Assembly (NCBI RefSeq): GCF_902459465.1
Contig: NC_047081.1
Location: 6,229,883 to 6,293,882 of the forward strand
Source: Asterias rubens
Taxonomy: Eukaryota; Echinodermata; Asteroidea; Forcipulatida; Asteriidae
DNA: 64,000 bases
Reading direction: 5' to 3'
The position numbers were made by a program, and so were the translations under genes. Shown one piece after another: positions 46,001-56,241 of this stretch (position 1 is the first letter of the stretch; every line of letters begins with the position of its first letter). The notes under the pieces are model-generated. The model ran no database searches and was not told where the DNA came from. It saw only the letters and a program-made list of their open reading frames with translations.

Positions 46001-49000
46001 TATTTTGACTGAATTCGAGACCTCAGCCGATGAGGTTCTCGAATTCAAGCATTGAAAGCACACAACATTTGTGCGACAAGGGTGTTTGTCCTTCCATTAT
46101 TCTCTCGCAACTTCCACGACCAATAATTGAGTCCAAATTTTCACAGGTTTATTATTGTATGCATAACGTTGAGATACAGCAAGTGAGAAGACTGGTTTTT
46201 GACAATTACCGAGGGTGTCCAGTGTCTTTAAGCAAGTCTAGAGTATAGAGAATGGTGGCCCTGAAGGGACACAGCCAGTCGTGAATATTTTCGCGACGTC
46301 GTATATTTATTCACGACAAGTCGCGAATATTTTGGCGACGTCGCGAATTTTTTCACGACTAGTCGCGAATATTTTCACGACTAGTCGCGAATATTTTTAC
46401 GACGTCGTGAATAATTCTGCGACTAGTCGTGAATAAATACGCGACTAGTCGTAAATATTTGTTGCAGTAGCTTGAGTGTGTAATTCTTACACGGCACGCG
46501 TAGAGAGCCAAGCTATGACGATTGTTGCCACTCGGCTATGTGTATGGGGCCCATGTTTTATCCAGTAGAATTGTTATCGAAGTTCGAAAAAACAGTGTCT
46601 GTTTTTCATCAATATTTCGGGGGTTTTCAAGGTTGAATTACTCCAAACCCAAATAATTCTGAATGCTAAAGGATTAATCTTTCAGTTAAACTTGGTGGGG
46701 GATTACGTGATGCGTTGCACCCTGCCGTGACGGAACGAACTCGCGTTTCAAGTTGGAAATAACAACGCAAATTGCTCTAACATTTCAGGTAAAATTGTCA
46801 AATTTATTGCTGAAATTGTCAACACATTATAATTAAACTTATCATTGGGTTGTTTGTAAAATTTACCTATTGTTGGTCCGACTACGCCGGGGTTAAAAAT
46901 TGATGTTTTCATTTCGTAAAAAATAGTTGTTTTAATGAGTGTGTGAGACGTCGCACTTTTAAAAGTAAATTCTTCTAGCGTTTATGTTTTTCAAAACGGG
47001 TCGTAAAATTTATAGTGTCAAGGTCATCGAAAATAACATAGTATTTTGGACAGGAAGGTCGTATGATCATAATTTTTATTTCATTTAAAATGTTGAGACT
47101 TGCTTGTTGGGATTATTATGATAAACTCAAAAATGAAATTTACTCGATATTCATCATTACGAAGGAGCGGGTGACATATAACGTTATGTTTTTTTCTGAA
47201 GAGTGAAAGTGCCAACGTTTATTGCCTAGCATAGGATAGCCTACTCCTACTAAAGTACTAGTAAAACTATAACGTTAGGCCTAGGCCTACCGTTAGGGCC
47301 ATACGTTAACGTTAGTTTTGTTTAAACAACCCACCATCGATTTGCAAGAGTCGGAATTCTCCTCCGGATCCATCATCGTACGGGACAGCTTTTACTTAGT
47401 CTTACTAAGCCGTCAACGTGAATACAGTAATTACACACTCAAGCTACTGAAACAATATTCGCGACTAGTCGCAGAAATGTTCACGACGTCATGAAAATGT
47501 TCGCGACTAGTCGTGAAAAAATTCGCGACTAGTCGTAAAAAAATTCGCGATGTCGCCAAAATATTCGCGACTTGTCGTGAATAAATTCACGACGTCGCAA
47601 AAATATTCACGACGTTGCAAAAATATTCGCGACTTGTCGTGAATAAATTCACGACGTCGCAAAAATATTCATGACGTTGCAAACATTATTCGCGACTTGT
47701 CGTGAATAAATCCGTCGCAAAAATATTCACGACGTCGCAAAAATATTCACGACTGGCTGTGTCCCTTCAGGGCCACCATAGTATGGTGTAATGTTGATGC
47801 AATACTGGAGTTACGGCGTGCTGAGATAGATGAGGATGCCAGCTTGCTAATGAGGTGTGAGATGATGATAATGATAGTAGACGGCAGAAGGGACTGAGTG
47901 CGTCTTCAGGTTGAAGCTGTTTTGTTTTTGTTTTTGTTTAAAATAATGACGAGATAAAGAGGATGATAAATCGGAGAAATGTCTTGGAGCTTTTTAATAG
48001 AGGAAGTCATCAGATGGATTGGTGAAGCTTTGATGGCAGATGGCCGTTTGGGACAATCTACATCCAGTACACTATAATCTATCGAAACAAATATTACCCC
48101 CCAAGACAGTGTTGAGGAAGGAGAAGAAAAAAACATGTTCTGGCTACAAGATTTAAAGGCACTGTACACTATTGGTAGTTGTCAAAGACCAGCCTTCTCA
48201 CTTGGTGTATCTCAACATTATGCATAAAATAACAAACCTGTGAAAATTTGAGCTCAATCGGTCATCGAAGTGGCGAGATAATAATGAAAGTAAAAACACC
48301 CTTGTCACGCGAAGTTGTGTGCTTTCAGATGCTTTATTTCGAGACCTCAAGTTCTAAATCTGAGGTCTCGAAATCAAAGTCGTGGAAAATTACTTCTTTC
48401 TCGAAAACTACGTTACTTCAGAGGAAGCCGTTTCTCACAATGTTTCATACTATCCACCTCTCCCCTCTCTCGTTACCAAGTGAGGTTTTATGCTAATAAT
48501 TATTATGAGTAATAACCAATAGTGTCCACTGCCTTTAAAGCATACAAATAAGCTAAGCAAAACCAAATTATGCTTACCAGAATAAGGTTACCGACCGCAA
48601 TACCATATCAAATATTAATGTACAATTTGTGCCTGGTATCCTGCTCATTCTTGCTAAGCAGGTAGGCCCATAGGCTCTTGCCAACATGTAATGTCATACC
48701 AGTGGCAACAATAAAAATGAAATTCAAACTGTGTTAATTCAAACTTTTCTTCGCCGTTAATAAGGAATGTGCTTGTGTATGCCGTTCTCCACTGCGTCGA
48801 CATTCGCTGGCCATTGGGTTTTCGACACGTCTGGATGTAAATTCTACGGCTTTGCGAGCATGTTCTTCGGTCTGTCTGTTATCGGCATCCTGACTTGTCT
48901 CAGCATTGACCGATACCTTGTCGTCTGCCGAAGATCACTCGGTAAGTTTTCTCGCCTAAACAGAGAGTCTGTTCCAATATGATCGGTGCGCAGAGGATTT

Positions 49001-52000
49001 TGGGTTAAGTCCGAGTAATTTTAGAAACTGGCATTATTACACGCAAACTTAAGCATGAAGTCCATCTTGACAGCGTATTCATGTTTACTGTAGGAGTGCG
49101 TTTTGGCGACACCAACCAAAGCCCAACCGACTCACCAGTTTTGTTACCAGACCGGTTGGTCTGAACGGCATCGTCACCGCGCTCAACCGAACACGCAAAA
49201 ACCGTGACGCTCAACCGGTGACCAATGTTTCTGGTTGGGGTGTATCCAAAACGCACTCCAGGGGCCGATTTCACAAAGGTCTCAAATTGATCGTAACTTC
49301 AAATCAATCGTAGTTGCTAAGTAAAGTGTGATGTCACAATACAAATCTCTATGGTTATACTGAAAATTTGTCTTGCGATGAATTTTAATGCTTTGTGAAA
49401 TCGGCCCCAGGTCTACTCAGTTTTCCATGATTGTGTTATTAATTTTAAAATGACCATGTGCATATATGGGCTATAGACCTTTCTTTTGCAACGTCACAGC
49501 CCAAGTCTTTGCTAACCAAGATTGAACAACTATGGAAAGCCATAAATGCAAATCAAGTGAAGAAAATGTAAAAAAAATTGTTGATTTTGTTAAAAACAAA
49601 ACAACCAATTATGAGAGGTATTATAGTTAATTGAAAGTTTGCAAAAAATTTTGAATTTTGTTGAAACATATGTTTTTATGATTTAGTGTTTTACTAACAT
49701 TCGGCTGACCATACCAACCAAAGGCGGTTTGTTTATCAACAAAAAAAGGTCAGCATAGAAACTTATCTCTATAGTATTATACAATGTGCTGCCAAAATAT
49801 ATCACAAGCGTAAAAGACTGGCAAGTCTCGCGCGTATTCGAATGGGACCCGTGGTAAACCTCGAGAGTTTGTCTGGTTCACGTGTTAAAGCAGTGTACGA
49901 GACAAAGTAGTCACAAAGTTCGAATGCGCGCCATCCCTGTGTTTGTGTTCGATTACCTTCCCTGTGTCGACCCCGCGGTGCTCATTCGGGTGAGCCCCTG
50001 ACAAGAGCTAATCGAACGATCACTCACCCTCTCATGGTGACGTCATACACCTCGGGCCAGCCCAAAAATGACCCGTACCACAAGCAGGGAACTTGGGGCC
50101 GACCCGGGTGAGCCCCTGGAACGACGTCAAAGCTATTCAAACGTACCGGGGCAGATCGGGGTCTACCCGGGGAAGCTAATGGACTTTGACTTTTGTCTTT
50201 TGAGCATTTTTTATATAGCTATCGAATATCGCTTGTGCAAAACGGCTTAACTTTCGGTCTTAAAAGGAACACGTTGCCTTGGATCGGTCGAGTTGGTCTC
50301 TGAAAAGTGTTTGTAACCGTTTGTTATAAAATGCATGGTTAGAAAGATGTTTAAAAAGTGGAGTATTATGATCCACACACATTTGCCTCGAAATTGCGTG
50401 GTTTTCCTTTTACTTTGCGAACTAACACGGTCGGCCATTCACTGGAGTCAAATTTTTGGCTCCCATAATATAAATGGCCGACCGTGTATGTCGACGAGAT
50501 TATAGGAAAAACCACGCAGTTTTTAGTGATACTTGTGTAGATCATTACATTCTATTTAAAAAAAAATCTTTCTAATCATATGCATTCTACAACAAACGGT
50601 TACATACGCTTTTCAAAGACCAACTCGATCGATCCAAGGCAACGTGTTCCTCTAACTCCTGCAACAGGTCGTCCGCGATGGCCGTTTATTTGAATACGAA
50701 TAAATCAAGCACTGATAAACTCTGGTGTTTAGCGGATTTTGTAAACTTTAAAAGAGTTTTTACAAATAATGATAACCTTTCTCTCTCTTCAGCCTCTATG
50801 TTAACCCATGTCCATTACAACTACATGTCTCTGGCGGCCTACGTGAATGCCCTGTTCTGGGCCATCATGCCGGTGTTTGGCTGGGCTCGTTACGAAGAGG
50901 ATCCCGGAAGTGGATGCGCTCTAGATTGGAACAGAGGGGGCGCTTCTTACATCTCCTACCTCTTCACCCTCTTTGTGGTACGTCACCATGTCTGATTCCT
51001 TGTGTTGATCAGTAGCAATTCAAGTACTCTTTGTAACAGGTGCCAGACTGTTTTCGCTTACGGCCAGCAGGTCTGAATCCTTGTGTTGTTCAGTAGCAAT
51101 AAAATAAATAAAAAATAGGGGCAGACTGTTTTCGCTTGTGGCCTCAGTTGGGAAGCGCAGATTTGTTTAGGCGGTAACAATGACGTAGGCTTATTACTCG
51201 GTAATATTGACGTAGGCTTTTTACTACTGATTGGTAATACTGACGTAGGCTTGTTAGTGCATGTCGGTAATAATGACGTAGGCTTTTTACTACTGATTGG
51301 TTATAATGACGTAAGATGGTTAGTGCTGTCGGTAATAATGACGTAGGTTTGCGTTCTGATTGGTAGTAATGACATAGGCTTGTTAGTGCTGTCGGTTACA
51401 ATGACGTATAGGCTTGGGTTCTGATTGGTAATAATGACGTAGGCTTGTTACAAATGCTGGTAATAATGACGTAGGCTTGTTACAAATGCTGGTAATAATG
51501 ATGTATGCTTATTGCTACCAGTTCTGTCGGTTTTTATGAAGTTAGCATCTGACTTCTGTCGTAATAATGACGTACGTAGGCCAAGTACAGAGTCATGTGC
51601 TTTGCTGTCAAGACACCGTCCAAAGATACTAGATTTCAAACGTACACCCGTCATTTTGGTGGGTAGTTTGCAAAGGGTTATTCTATTTTCTCAAGATAAG
51701 TGTCAAACAGAAAAATGCCGTATAAAATCCTTAAACTTACTCAGGAGTACCAAAAGCAGATCTTAATTAATTTAGTGTACACTAAGTTCTGTTTGTGTTT
51801 TATGTTAAATACTTATTCATAGTTACTGATCGATCTCATGGAAAGACAAACATTTCTTTTGGTTGTCATTTCGTGCTGTAGATTAACTTCCTCGTACCGT
51901 TAATAGTGATGGTCACTTGCTTCGGTCGAGCACACGCCGTCATGGTGAAGCGTGAGCAGGTACACGCTGCTTCCTCTGACAACGATCTTACTCCCATCAA

Positions 52001-52811
52001 CTCCGACTGGGCTAACCAGAAACAAGTCACGATGGTACGTAAATTCATGTTGTATTTTATTAAGACCTGGTTCCAAGTATGTGATCGTGGCTTTTAGTCC
52101 GCCCGATAGCCAACACAGTATTGCTATTTAAAAAAAAATGGTTCAAAACAGGGCGCGATCGATTAGTGCTTTGTACACAGTTCGCTGTTCGCCGTATATA
52201 TGGGGGACAGAATCCTCGATTTGACCATGGAGGAAAAAAAAAGTACACCGCTTCATCATTGTCATGCACTGTCGGTTTTGTACATTTTCTGCATTACTGT
52301 AGGCAAAGATAACCATTTCTGATAATGCTTTGGTTGGAAAACAGTTGCTCGTCTGGAATATCTCCCTCCCGCACAGCACTTGAGGGACATGCACATGGTG
52401 TTGTCGCAAACCTCTCCTAGTTATACTATGATCATGCAGATTTTCAAATCTTACTTGTTTAGAGTTCTTTCATTTCAATTCAGTGTTGATTAATTACCAT
52501 CATGACCCATATTTACACTTCAGCTTGGCGTCGCCCTGATCGTCGTCTTCCTGTTTACATGGTCCCCCTTCGCCATCATCTGCATCTGGGGTGCCATAGG
52601 AGACCCACACAACGTCCCCCACTGGTTTGCAGTCATAGCCCCCTTCGCAGCAAAATGGTCACAGGTTCTAAACCCCCTCATGTTCGTAATGTTCATCAAG
52701 AGGTTTCGCGATTACACCCTGGTGATTCTGTGCTGCAAGACGCACGTGGAGACCATCGAACTCACGCAGCAGACTACCAGTGACCAACAAGCGGTCGAGC
52801 GTGCGCTGTGA
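42962..52811 (+). CDS. RRH: Peropsin-like opsin, complete six-exon gene
   Basis: A seven-transmembrane retinal-binding GPCR of the peropsin/RGR branch; family members bind all-trans-retinal and act as photoisomerases or photosensors in membranes. Exons are 42962-43025, 45644-45754, 48765-48941, 50793-50977, 51882-52034 and 52524-52811. Every intron is GT/AG and the phases (1,1,1,0,0) join to 325 aa. Visible: TM1 'GLFGNSVII'; TM2 'LRTPSNNLLLVLSIAN'; Cys83 and Cys159 for the TM3-ECL2 disulfide; 'DRYLVVC' at 107-113; 'LFWAIMPVFGWARY' in TM4; 'INFLVPLIVM' in TM5; 'FTWSPFAIICIWG' in TM6; and the Schiff-base lysine Lys274 in 'AAKWSQVLNP'. TM4-TM7 spacing and wording resemble vertebrate peropsin more than RGR or neuropsin. 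Oddities: NPxxY is NPLMF (280-284) and the TM6 tyrosine is Phe. Introns 1 and 2 are packed with MITEs. RGR-like is the main alternative. Confidence 0.85.
43059..43312 (+). mobile_element. TTAA MITE family 1, partial, opsin intron 1
   Basis: TTAAAGACAGTGGACACTTT to the palindrome and GAAAAATTACTTTT, where the next copy begins. Confidence 0.88.
43311..43649 (-). mobile_element. TTAA MITE family 1, minus, opsin intron 1
   Basis: TTAAGGCAGTGGGCACTTTT to AATAGTGTCCATTG, then straight into MITE family 2. The palindrome's left arm is partly lost. Confidence 0.88.
43650..44003. mobile_element. TTAA MITE family 2, near full-length, opsin intron 1
   Basis: ACACGTTGCCTTGGATCGGA to GATCCAAGGCAACGTGTTCC then TTTAA. 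Central palindrome GGCCATTTATGGGAGTCAA / TTGACTCCTATAAATGGCC. Confidence 0.9.
44030..44169 (+). repeat. SINE tail fragment
   Basis: AGTACTGAGTACACAGTGCT and ACACATCTGTGTTG resemble the tail of the tRNA-headed SINE at 58785 (CACTGAGTATACAGTGCT). Confidence 0.6.
44170..44552 (-). mobile_element. TTAA MITE family 1, full-length, opsin intron 1
   Basis: TTAAAGGCAGTGGACACTAT to GTGTCCATTGTCTTTAA; palindrome intact. Confidence 0.92.
44822..44909. mobile_element. 88-bp mini-element with ATGGTGGC ends
   Basis: Left ATGGTGGCTCTGAAGGGACA, right TGTCCATGCCACCAT. The left end matches the terminus of the foldback element at 46252 in 18 of 19 positions. The interior is a TTTGCAAATAATTTGCGATA stretch. Confidence 0.65.
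45644..45754 (+). CDS. RRH: Opsin exon 2 (TM1-TM2)
   Basis: Acceptor TTAG|CC with an upstream TTGCTAAT branch-like site; donor ATAG|GTGAGT. Encodes the GNSVII motif of TM1 and the LRTPSNNLLLVLSIANI stretch across the first loop and TM2, residues 22-59. The wording is opsin-typical (LRTP.N). Confidence 0.85.
45944..46231 (-). mobile_element. TTAA MITE family 1, truncated, opsin intron 2
   Basis: From AAAACGGCTCCCTCTGAAGT to GTCCAGTGTCTTTAA. Confidence 0.88.
46252..47779. mobile_element. Foldback element with arms of alternating palindromes, opsin intron 2
   Basis: Ends ATGGTGGCCCTGAAGGGACA / TGTCCCTTCAGGGCCACCAT. The left arm to ~46490 and the right arm from ~47427 consist of ~26-bp units in which GACTAGTC or GACGTC sits between GCGAATATT / AATATTCGC. 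The inner edges pair too (AGTAGCTTGAGTGTGTAATT / AATTACACACTCAAGCTACT). The ~0.94-kb middle has no ORF. Confidence 0.88.
48153..48538 (+). mobile_element. TTAA MITE family 1, full-length, opsin intron 2
   Basis: TTAAAGGCACTGTACACTAT to GTGTCCACTGCCTTTAA. Confidence 0.92.
48765..48941 (+). CDS. RRH: Opsin exon 3 (end of TM2 to DRY)
   Basis: Acceptor TAAG|GA, donor CTCG|GTAAGT. Residues 59-118 with ECL1, disulfide Cys83, the 'FFGLSVIGILTCLSIDRYL' TM3 and the DRY box. The position three residues after Cys83 (counterion site of vertebrate visual opsins) is Tyr86, as expected for a non-visual opsin. Confidence 0.9.
49093..49259. mobile_element. MITE with GGAGTGCGTTTTGG ends, opsin intron 3
   Basis: GGAGTGCGTTTTGGCGACACC-type left end against GGTGTATCCAAAACGCACTC on the right; inner GGTTGG/CCAACC inverted repeats. 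167 bp. Confidence 0.8.
49261..49408. mobile_element. MITE with GGGGCCGATTTCACAAAG ends, opsin intron 3
   Basis: Perfect 18-bp inverted termini (49261-49278 and 49391-49408); 148 bp; inner TTGATCGTAACTTCAAATC. It directly abuts the previous MITE. Confidence 0.9.
49489..49760 (+). repeat. Dispersed repeat shared with 52862-53170
   Basis: Shared wording: CAACGTCACA, AAAGCCATAAATGCAAAT, ATTGAAAGTTTGCA, GTGTTTTACTAACA and TTTGTTTATCAACAA, in order at both places. Confidence 0.75.
50260..50656. mobile_element. TTAA MITE family 2, full-length, opsin intron 3
   Basis: TTAAAAGGAACACGTTGCCT to GGCAACGTGTTCCTCTAA; central palindrome GGCCATTCACTGGAGTCAA and partner. One terminal TTAA mutated. Confidence 0.88.
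50793..50977 (+). CDS. RRH: Opsin exon 4 (TM4, ECL2, start of TM5)
   Basis: Acceptor CTTCAG|CC after a strong CT-rich tract; donor GTG|GTACGT. Residues 118-179 include 'NALFWAIMPVFGWARY' and ECL2 'EEDPGSGCALDWNRG' with Cys159. Acidic residues 152-154 lie where the position-181 counterion is expected; the exact equivalent depends on a one-residue gap. Confidence 0.92.
51174..51520 (+). repeat. ~32-bp minisatellite with TGACGTA cores, opsin intron 4
   Basis: About eleven units of GGTAATAATGACGTAGGCTT followed by either TTTACTACTGATT- or GTTAGTGCTGTC-type spacers, the two spacer types roughly alternating. Confidence 0.88.
51882..52034 (+). CDS. RRH: Opsin exon 5 (TM5, third cytoplasmic loop)
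   Basis: Acceptor CTGTAG|ATT, donor ATG|GTACGT, phase 0 at both ends, 51 codons. Starts with 'INFLVPLIVMVTCF' of TM5 and ends with 'DWANQKQVTM', which has the same position and character as the 'DWSDQ...VTKM' stretch of vertebrate peropsin. Confidence 0.9.
52524..52811 (+). CDS. RRH: Opsin exon 6 (TM6, TM7, tail, stop)
   Basis: Acceptor CTTCAG|CTT; 95 codons then TGA. Contains TM6 'FTWSPFAIICIWGAIGDP', the chromophore lysine Lys274, NPLMF, a Lys/Arg-rich helix 8 (FIKRFRDY) and a Cys300-Cys301 pair that could be palmitoylated. The tail is short and ends VERAL. No convincing polyadenylation signal lies close downstream; AATAAA occurs at about 54886. Confidence 0.92.
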   Translation, partial: LGVALIVVFLFTWSPFAIICIWGAIGDPHNVPHWFAVIAPFAAKWSQVLNPLMFVMFIKRFRDYTLVILCCKTHVETIELTQQTTSDQQAVERAL

Positions 52812-52861
52812 CGTCATTACTAAGCCGCCGGTTTGAATTTGTTTCCATGTAGCAGTTCTCA

Positions 52862-53170
52862 CTGCAACGTCACATCCCGAGTTTTTGCCAACTGAGGTTG
52901 GAAAACTACAGAAAAGCCATAAATGCAAATTAAAACAGACAGCTACTGTTTTTCACAATGTTTGACACACAATTTAAACATAGTGTTGAACTGGTTGGAA
53001 ACAAAGTACACAGTAATGGGAGGTATTTTATTGAAAGTTTGCATAACATATTGAATTATTTTGGTTAAAACATGTTTAACACGATTGAGTGTTTTACTAA
53101 CAAACGGCCGTCCATGCCAACCAGCTATGTTTGTTTATCAACAATTGGAAAGGTCTGTAAGCTTATCAAT
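52862..53170 (+). repeat. Dispersed repeat shared with 49489-49760
   Basis: Second copy of the same repeat, 50 bp after the opsin stop, so probably in the opsin 3' UTR or just beyond. Confidence 0.75.
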
Positions 53171-53330
53171 CGTGGGTGTTTTTTCCAATATTTTCCGAAA
53201 TCTGACTCACAAAAAATTGAGACCAACAATCTGCACTTGTTATTTCACGGTTGATTGCACACAAAGACCCGTTTTGCGACTATTTTGCAAGCTCTATACC
53301 AACCCTGTACCTTTCAGAAAAAAATAATTC

Positions 53331-53996
53331 AAAGTGGGTGTATCATTTGAATTTCCATCGTAGGCGTTTTGTTTGATTGTGTTTTTTTGTGATTTTGTCT
53401 GTCTGTTTGTTTATTGTTTTTTTTTTCTAGGGGCGGGGTAAGGGTTTTGCTGTTGTCGGTTTGTTTTCCCCTCAAGGAAGAGGAAACTCATATGACGTCA
53501 CAATTTGCGAAGTCACGAACAAAGTGACTTAAAACAAAAACACGTTTGGTTACGAGTGTGTTTTATTAATTCATTTAGTTTTTTATTAATATTATACGAC
53601 CGTAAGCCAGTTCTGCATATTAACTAGACACTGACACACGACTTACTTCCACATAATGAATAAGTATTTTTTTTGCAAAACATCTTTTTCTTTCCACATA
53701 GGGATAAAGTATTTATAAAGGAATATTAAATTAATTTACAGACCAATATTGGGAATTTGTATACAGAAAGTTATCTGTGTCTCGTATACACAGATCAAAA
53801 CATGTAAAGTTTCTTAAAACGTTTGAATTATTAGCAATTCAAATTTAAACACATACATAAAGTCAATATTGACTGCTCATGTGACACAACACAAATCTCA
53901 GCATTATCTTTGATGTTTTTTAAATTATATCAATTTACCATCTTTAGATAAAATATAAATTATTAATATTGATTAAATATTGATTAATATCTACGT
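53331..53996. other. No gene recognised
   Basis: AT-rich intergenic or 3'-UTR DNA downstream of the opsin gene. Confidence 0.4.
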
Positions 53997-54369
53997 TTAA
54001 AGGGTCTATGTACTTTTTGTAGGACAAAAAACACAATTTCCACAGATTTACATTAAACTTGCACAGTTTGAAAGTAATGATAATAGAAAGCTTCCCTGAA
54101 AATATTACTTGCTGAGGTGCTGTAGTTTTTGAGAAATGAGTAAAACAATGTCAAGAAAATAATTTTCTTCTCGCTGATAATGGGACGAAAATTATTTTAG
54201 CATGTAAAAGCGTATTTTCATGAAATTGTTTTACTCATTTCTCAAAAAACTACAGCACCTCAGCATCTAATATTTTCAGGTAAGGTTTCTACTATCATTA
54301 TCTTCAAACTGTGTAAGTTTAATGTAAATCTGTGGATATTGTGTTTTAAAAAGTACCCAAAGCCTTTAA
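53997..54369. mobile_element. TTAA MITE family 3, fully palindromic
   Basis: TTAAAGGGTCTATGTACTTT to AAAGTACCCAAAGCCTTTAA. The arms also share ATTTCCACAGATTTACATTA and GAGGTGCTGTAGTTTTTGAG with their complements. 373 bp. Confidence 0.9.
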
Positions 54370-55550
54370 GCAAAAAACTCACAGTTTGAAACTGACGGTA
54401 GTTGATTAACTCTTAAAAACCGTACGTTTGTATGATTGAGTGATAGTGTGCACACAATTCACTGTAGAGTTATAGACATATGTTCACCACATGTTAAGCT
54501 AATGTTTTACACTGTTCGAAACAAATTTATTATCCCGCTCATCAGCATTTCTTAGATAGTATTTTGGCTGAGTAGTATTATAAACTTGGGCAAGGAATGG
54601 AGGTTATTAATTTTTATGTAGCTTTAATAAATTTTGTTTCGAGTAGAGTTTTGGTGTGAAAATTTGTTGAACATAAGAATCGGAGCAAAGGGCCACCACT
54701 ATGGTAACACAAGTTAGTTTCCCGAAATGTTCACACTAAAACTGTTATATCTTAGATGGCTGGTTAAATAGTAAACAAAACAAATTGTTGTCCAGTAAAA
54801 CTGGTCGAGTTGGTAAAAAAAATAGTACAAAATACTGTTTGTAAATGTGTCGTATTACAGTTATGTACTTAAAATTATATTGTTAATAAAAGTGTCTTTA
54901 AAAGCAAAATATATTCCGGAATATTGCAAAATTAATCTCTACATCAAAGAAATGTTTTGGTGACAATCGACTTAGACGAATTGCCTTACGTCTACAAGCT
55001 GCCACCTTAGAGGTAAACCAAAAATGAACCAATGGAAACGTGCAGATTTGTACGCACGGCGCACAAGATTGCCCAATGAACAAATGTCCTTTTGCAAGAC
55101 ATGTCGACGTTATTTCGAGTGAACCAGTTTTTCGCGCGTTAACATCTAAAGCATGATTCCTGCAAATGCGATACAAATTTTTACGTCACAAATAATTCGC
55201 TGTGCTAAACTCCTGCTAAACATTCGCTGTGAACACAGCCACGTGACGTCAAAATTCACTTCGCAAGCACAGGAACAATGTTCGAATGCGCAAAAGACTT
55301 GCACAGATATTAAAAAACTTAAGGCTAGTCCTATAAGTTAGAACTCGAGATAAGACTATAGTCTTAACTCTTCGTCAAACCCACCCATGTAAGCACAAAA
55401 ACTTAATAAGCACTGACAATTATATCTTAGCATAAACTGGCTACCAGCCAAAAGTCCAACAAGTTTACATTGATGTGACAGGTGCCCCACAAATTTTTCA
55501 CTTAGCATAGAAATTTGCCAAGCAGTATTTTCTGCCGAACAATTTTTATG
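54370..55550. other. No gene recognised
   Basis: AT-rich; AATAAA at about 54886. Could include the opsin 3' UTR or the distal WDFY3 3' UTR. Confidence 0.35.
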
Positions 55551-55555
55551 AAATT

Positions 55556-55600
55556 GGGCACAGGAATTGAACCCACGACCTCCCAGCCAAACGTCAATCT
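55556..55600 (-). repeat. SINE head fragment
   Basis: Minus strand GGTCGTGGGTTCAATTCCTG, a B-box-like piece of a tRNA-derived SINE. Confidence 0.5.
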
Positions 55601-55669
55601 GTGTATTTATTTGTGGTTATTCCAGCCAAGGACCCCCCCCCCAACAAGAGCACACAAATCTGTTTCAAC

Positions 55670-56241
55670 TTAAAGGGGCAGCTTCACCATATTAATAGCA
55701 AGCCTGTGGCTGTACGTGGAATAGTGAACTCTCGCATCCAGCTATACTCCATGCGCCCTCACTTCATATCACATCCATGGAGAGAGTGCACGCAAGCAGA
55801 AACCGGGTGAAAGTTCACTGTTCGTCTGTTCGATTCTCAAGCCGTGACACTTGTGTCCTTAAGCAAGACACTTAACCATTGCTTTGTCCTTGGGATGGGA
55901 CATAAAGCCGTTGGTCCCATGTGTTATGTAACGCATGTAAAAGAACCCAGTGCACTTGTCGGAAAGAGAAGGGGTTCTCCCCGTTGTTCCTGGCTGTGGC
56001 TGCTGCATCACCAGAGCACCTTGTAAGCCCTTAAGGTGCTAACTAATTGGGTCTCAGAATTCATCACTGCAATTACCTATCTTTCTGAAAGTTTGAGTAC
56101 TTTGAGCGCCTTGAGTACCTTGTTTGGTAGATACGTGCGCTATACAAGACTTTATTATTATTATTATTATTATTATTGTTATTATTATGATTCCATAATG
56201 GCCACAGTCCTGCATTAAACATGACGAAACTGCCCCTTTAA
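55670..56241. mobile_element. TTAA MITE family 4 carrying a SINE
   Basis: Ends TTAAAGGGGCAGCTTC / GAAACTGCCCCTTTAA. Inside, from about 55830 to 56190, is a SINE: GACACTTGTGTCCTTAAGCA core, then GCGCTATACAAGACTTTATT and (ATT)n. Confidence 0.8.

Noticed and set aside
46242..47789. A firm 10-bp target duplication around the foldback element
   Set aside because: Only 7 of 10 positions agree; kept as a hint, not called.
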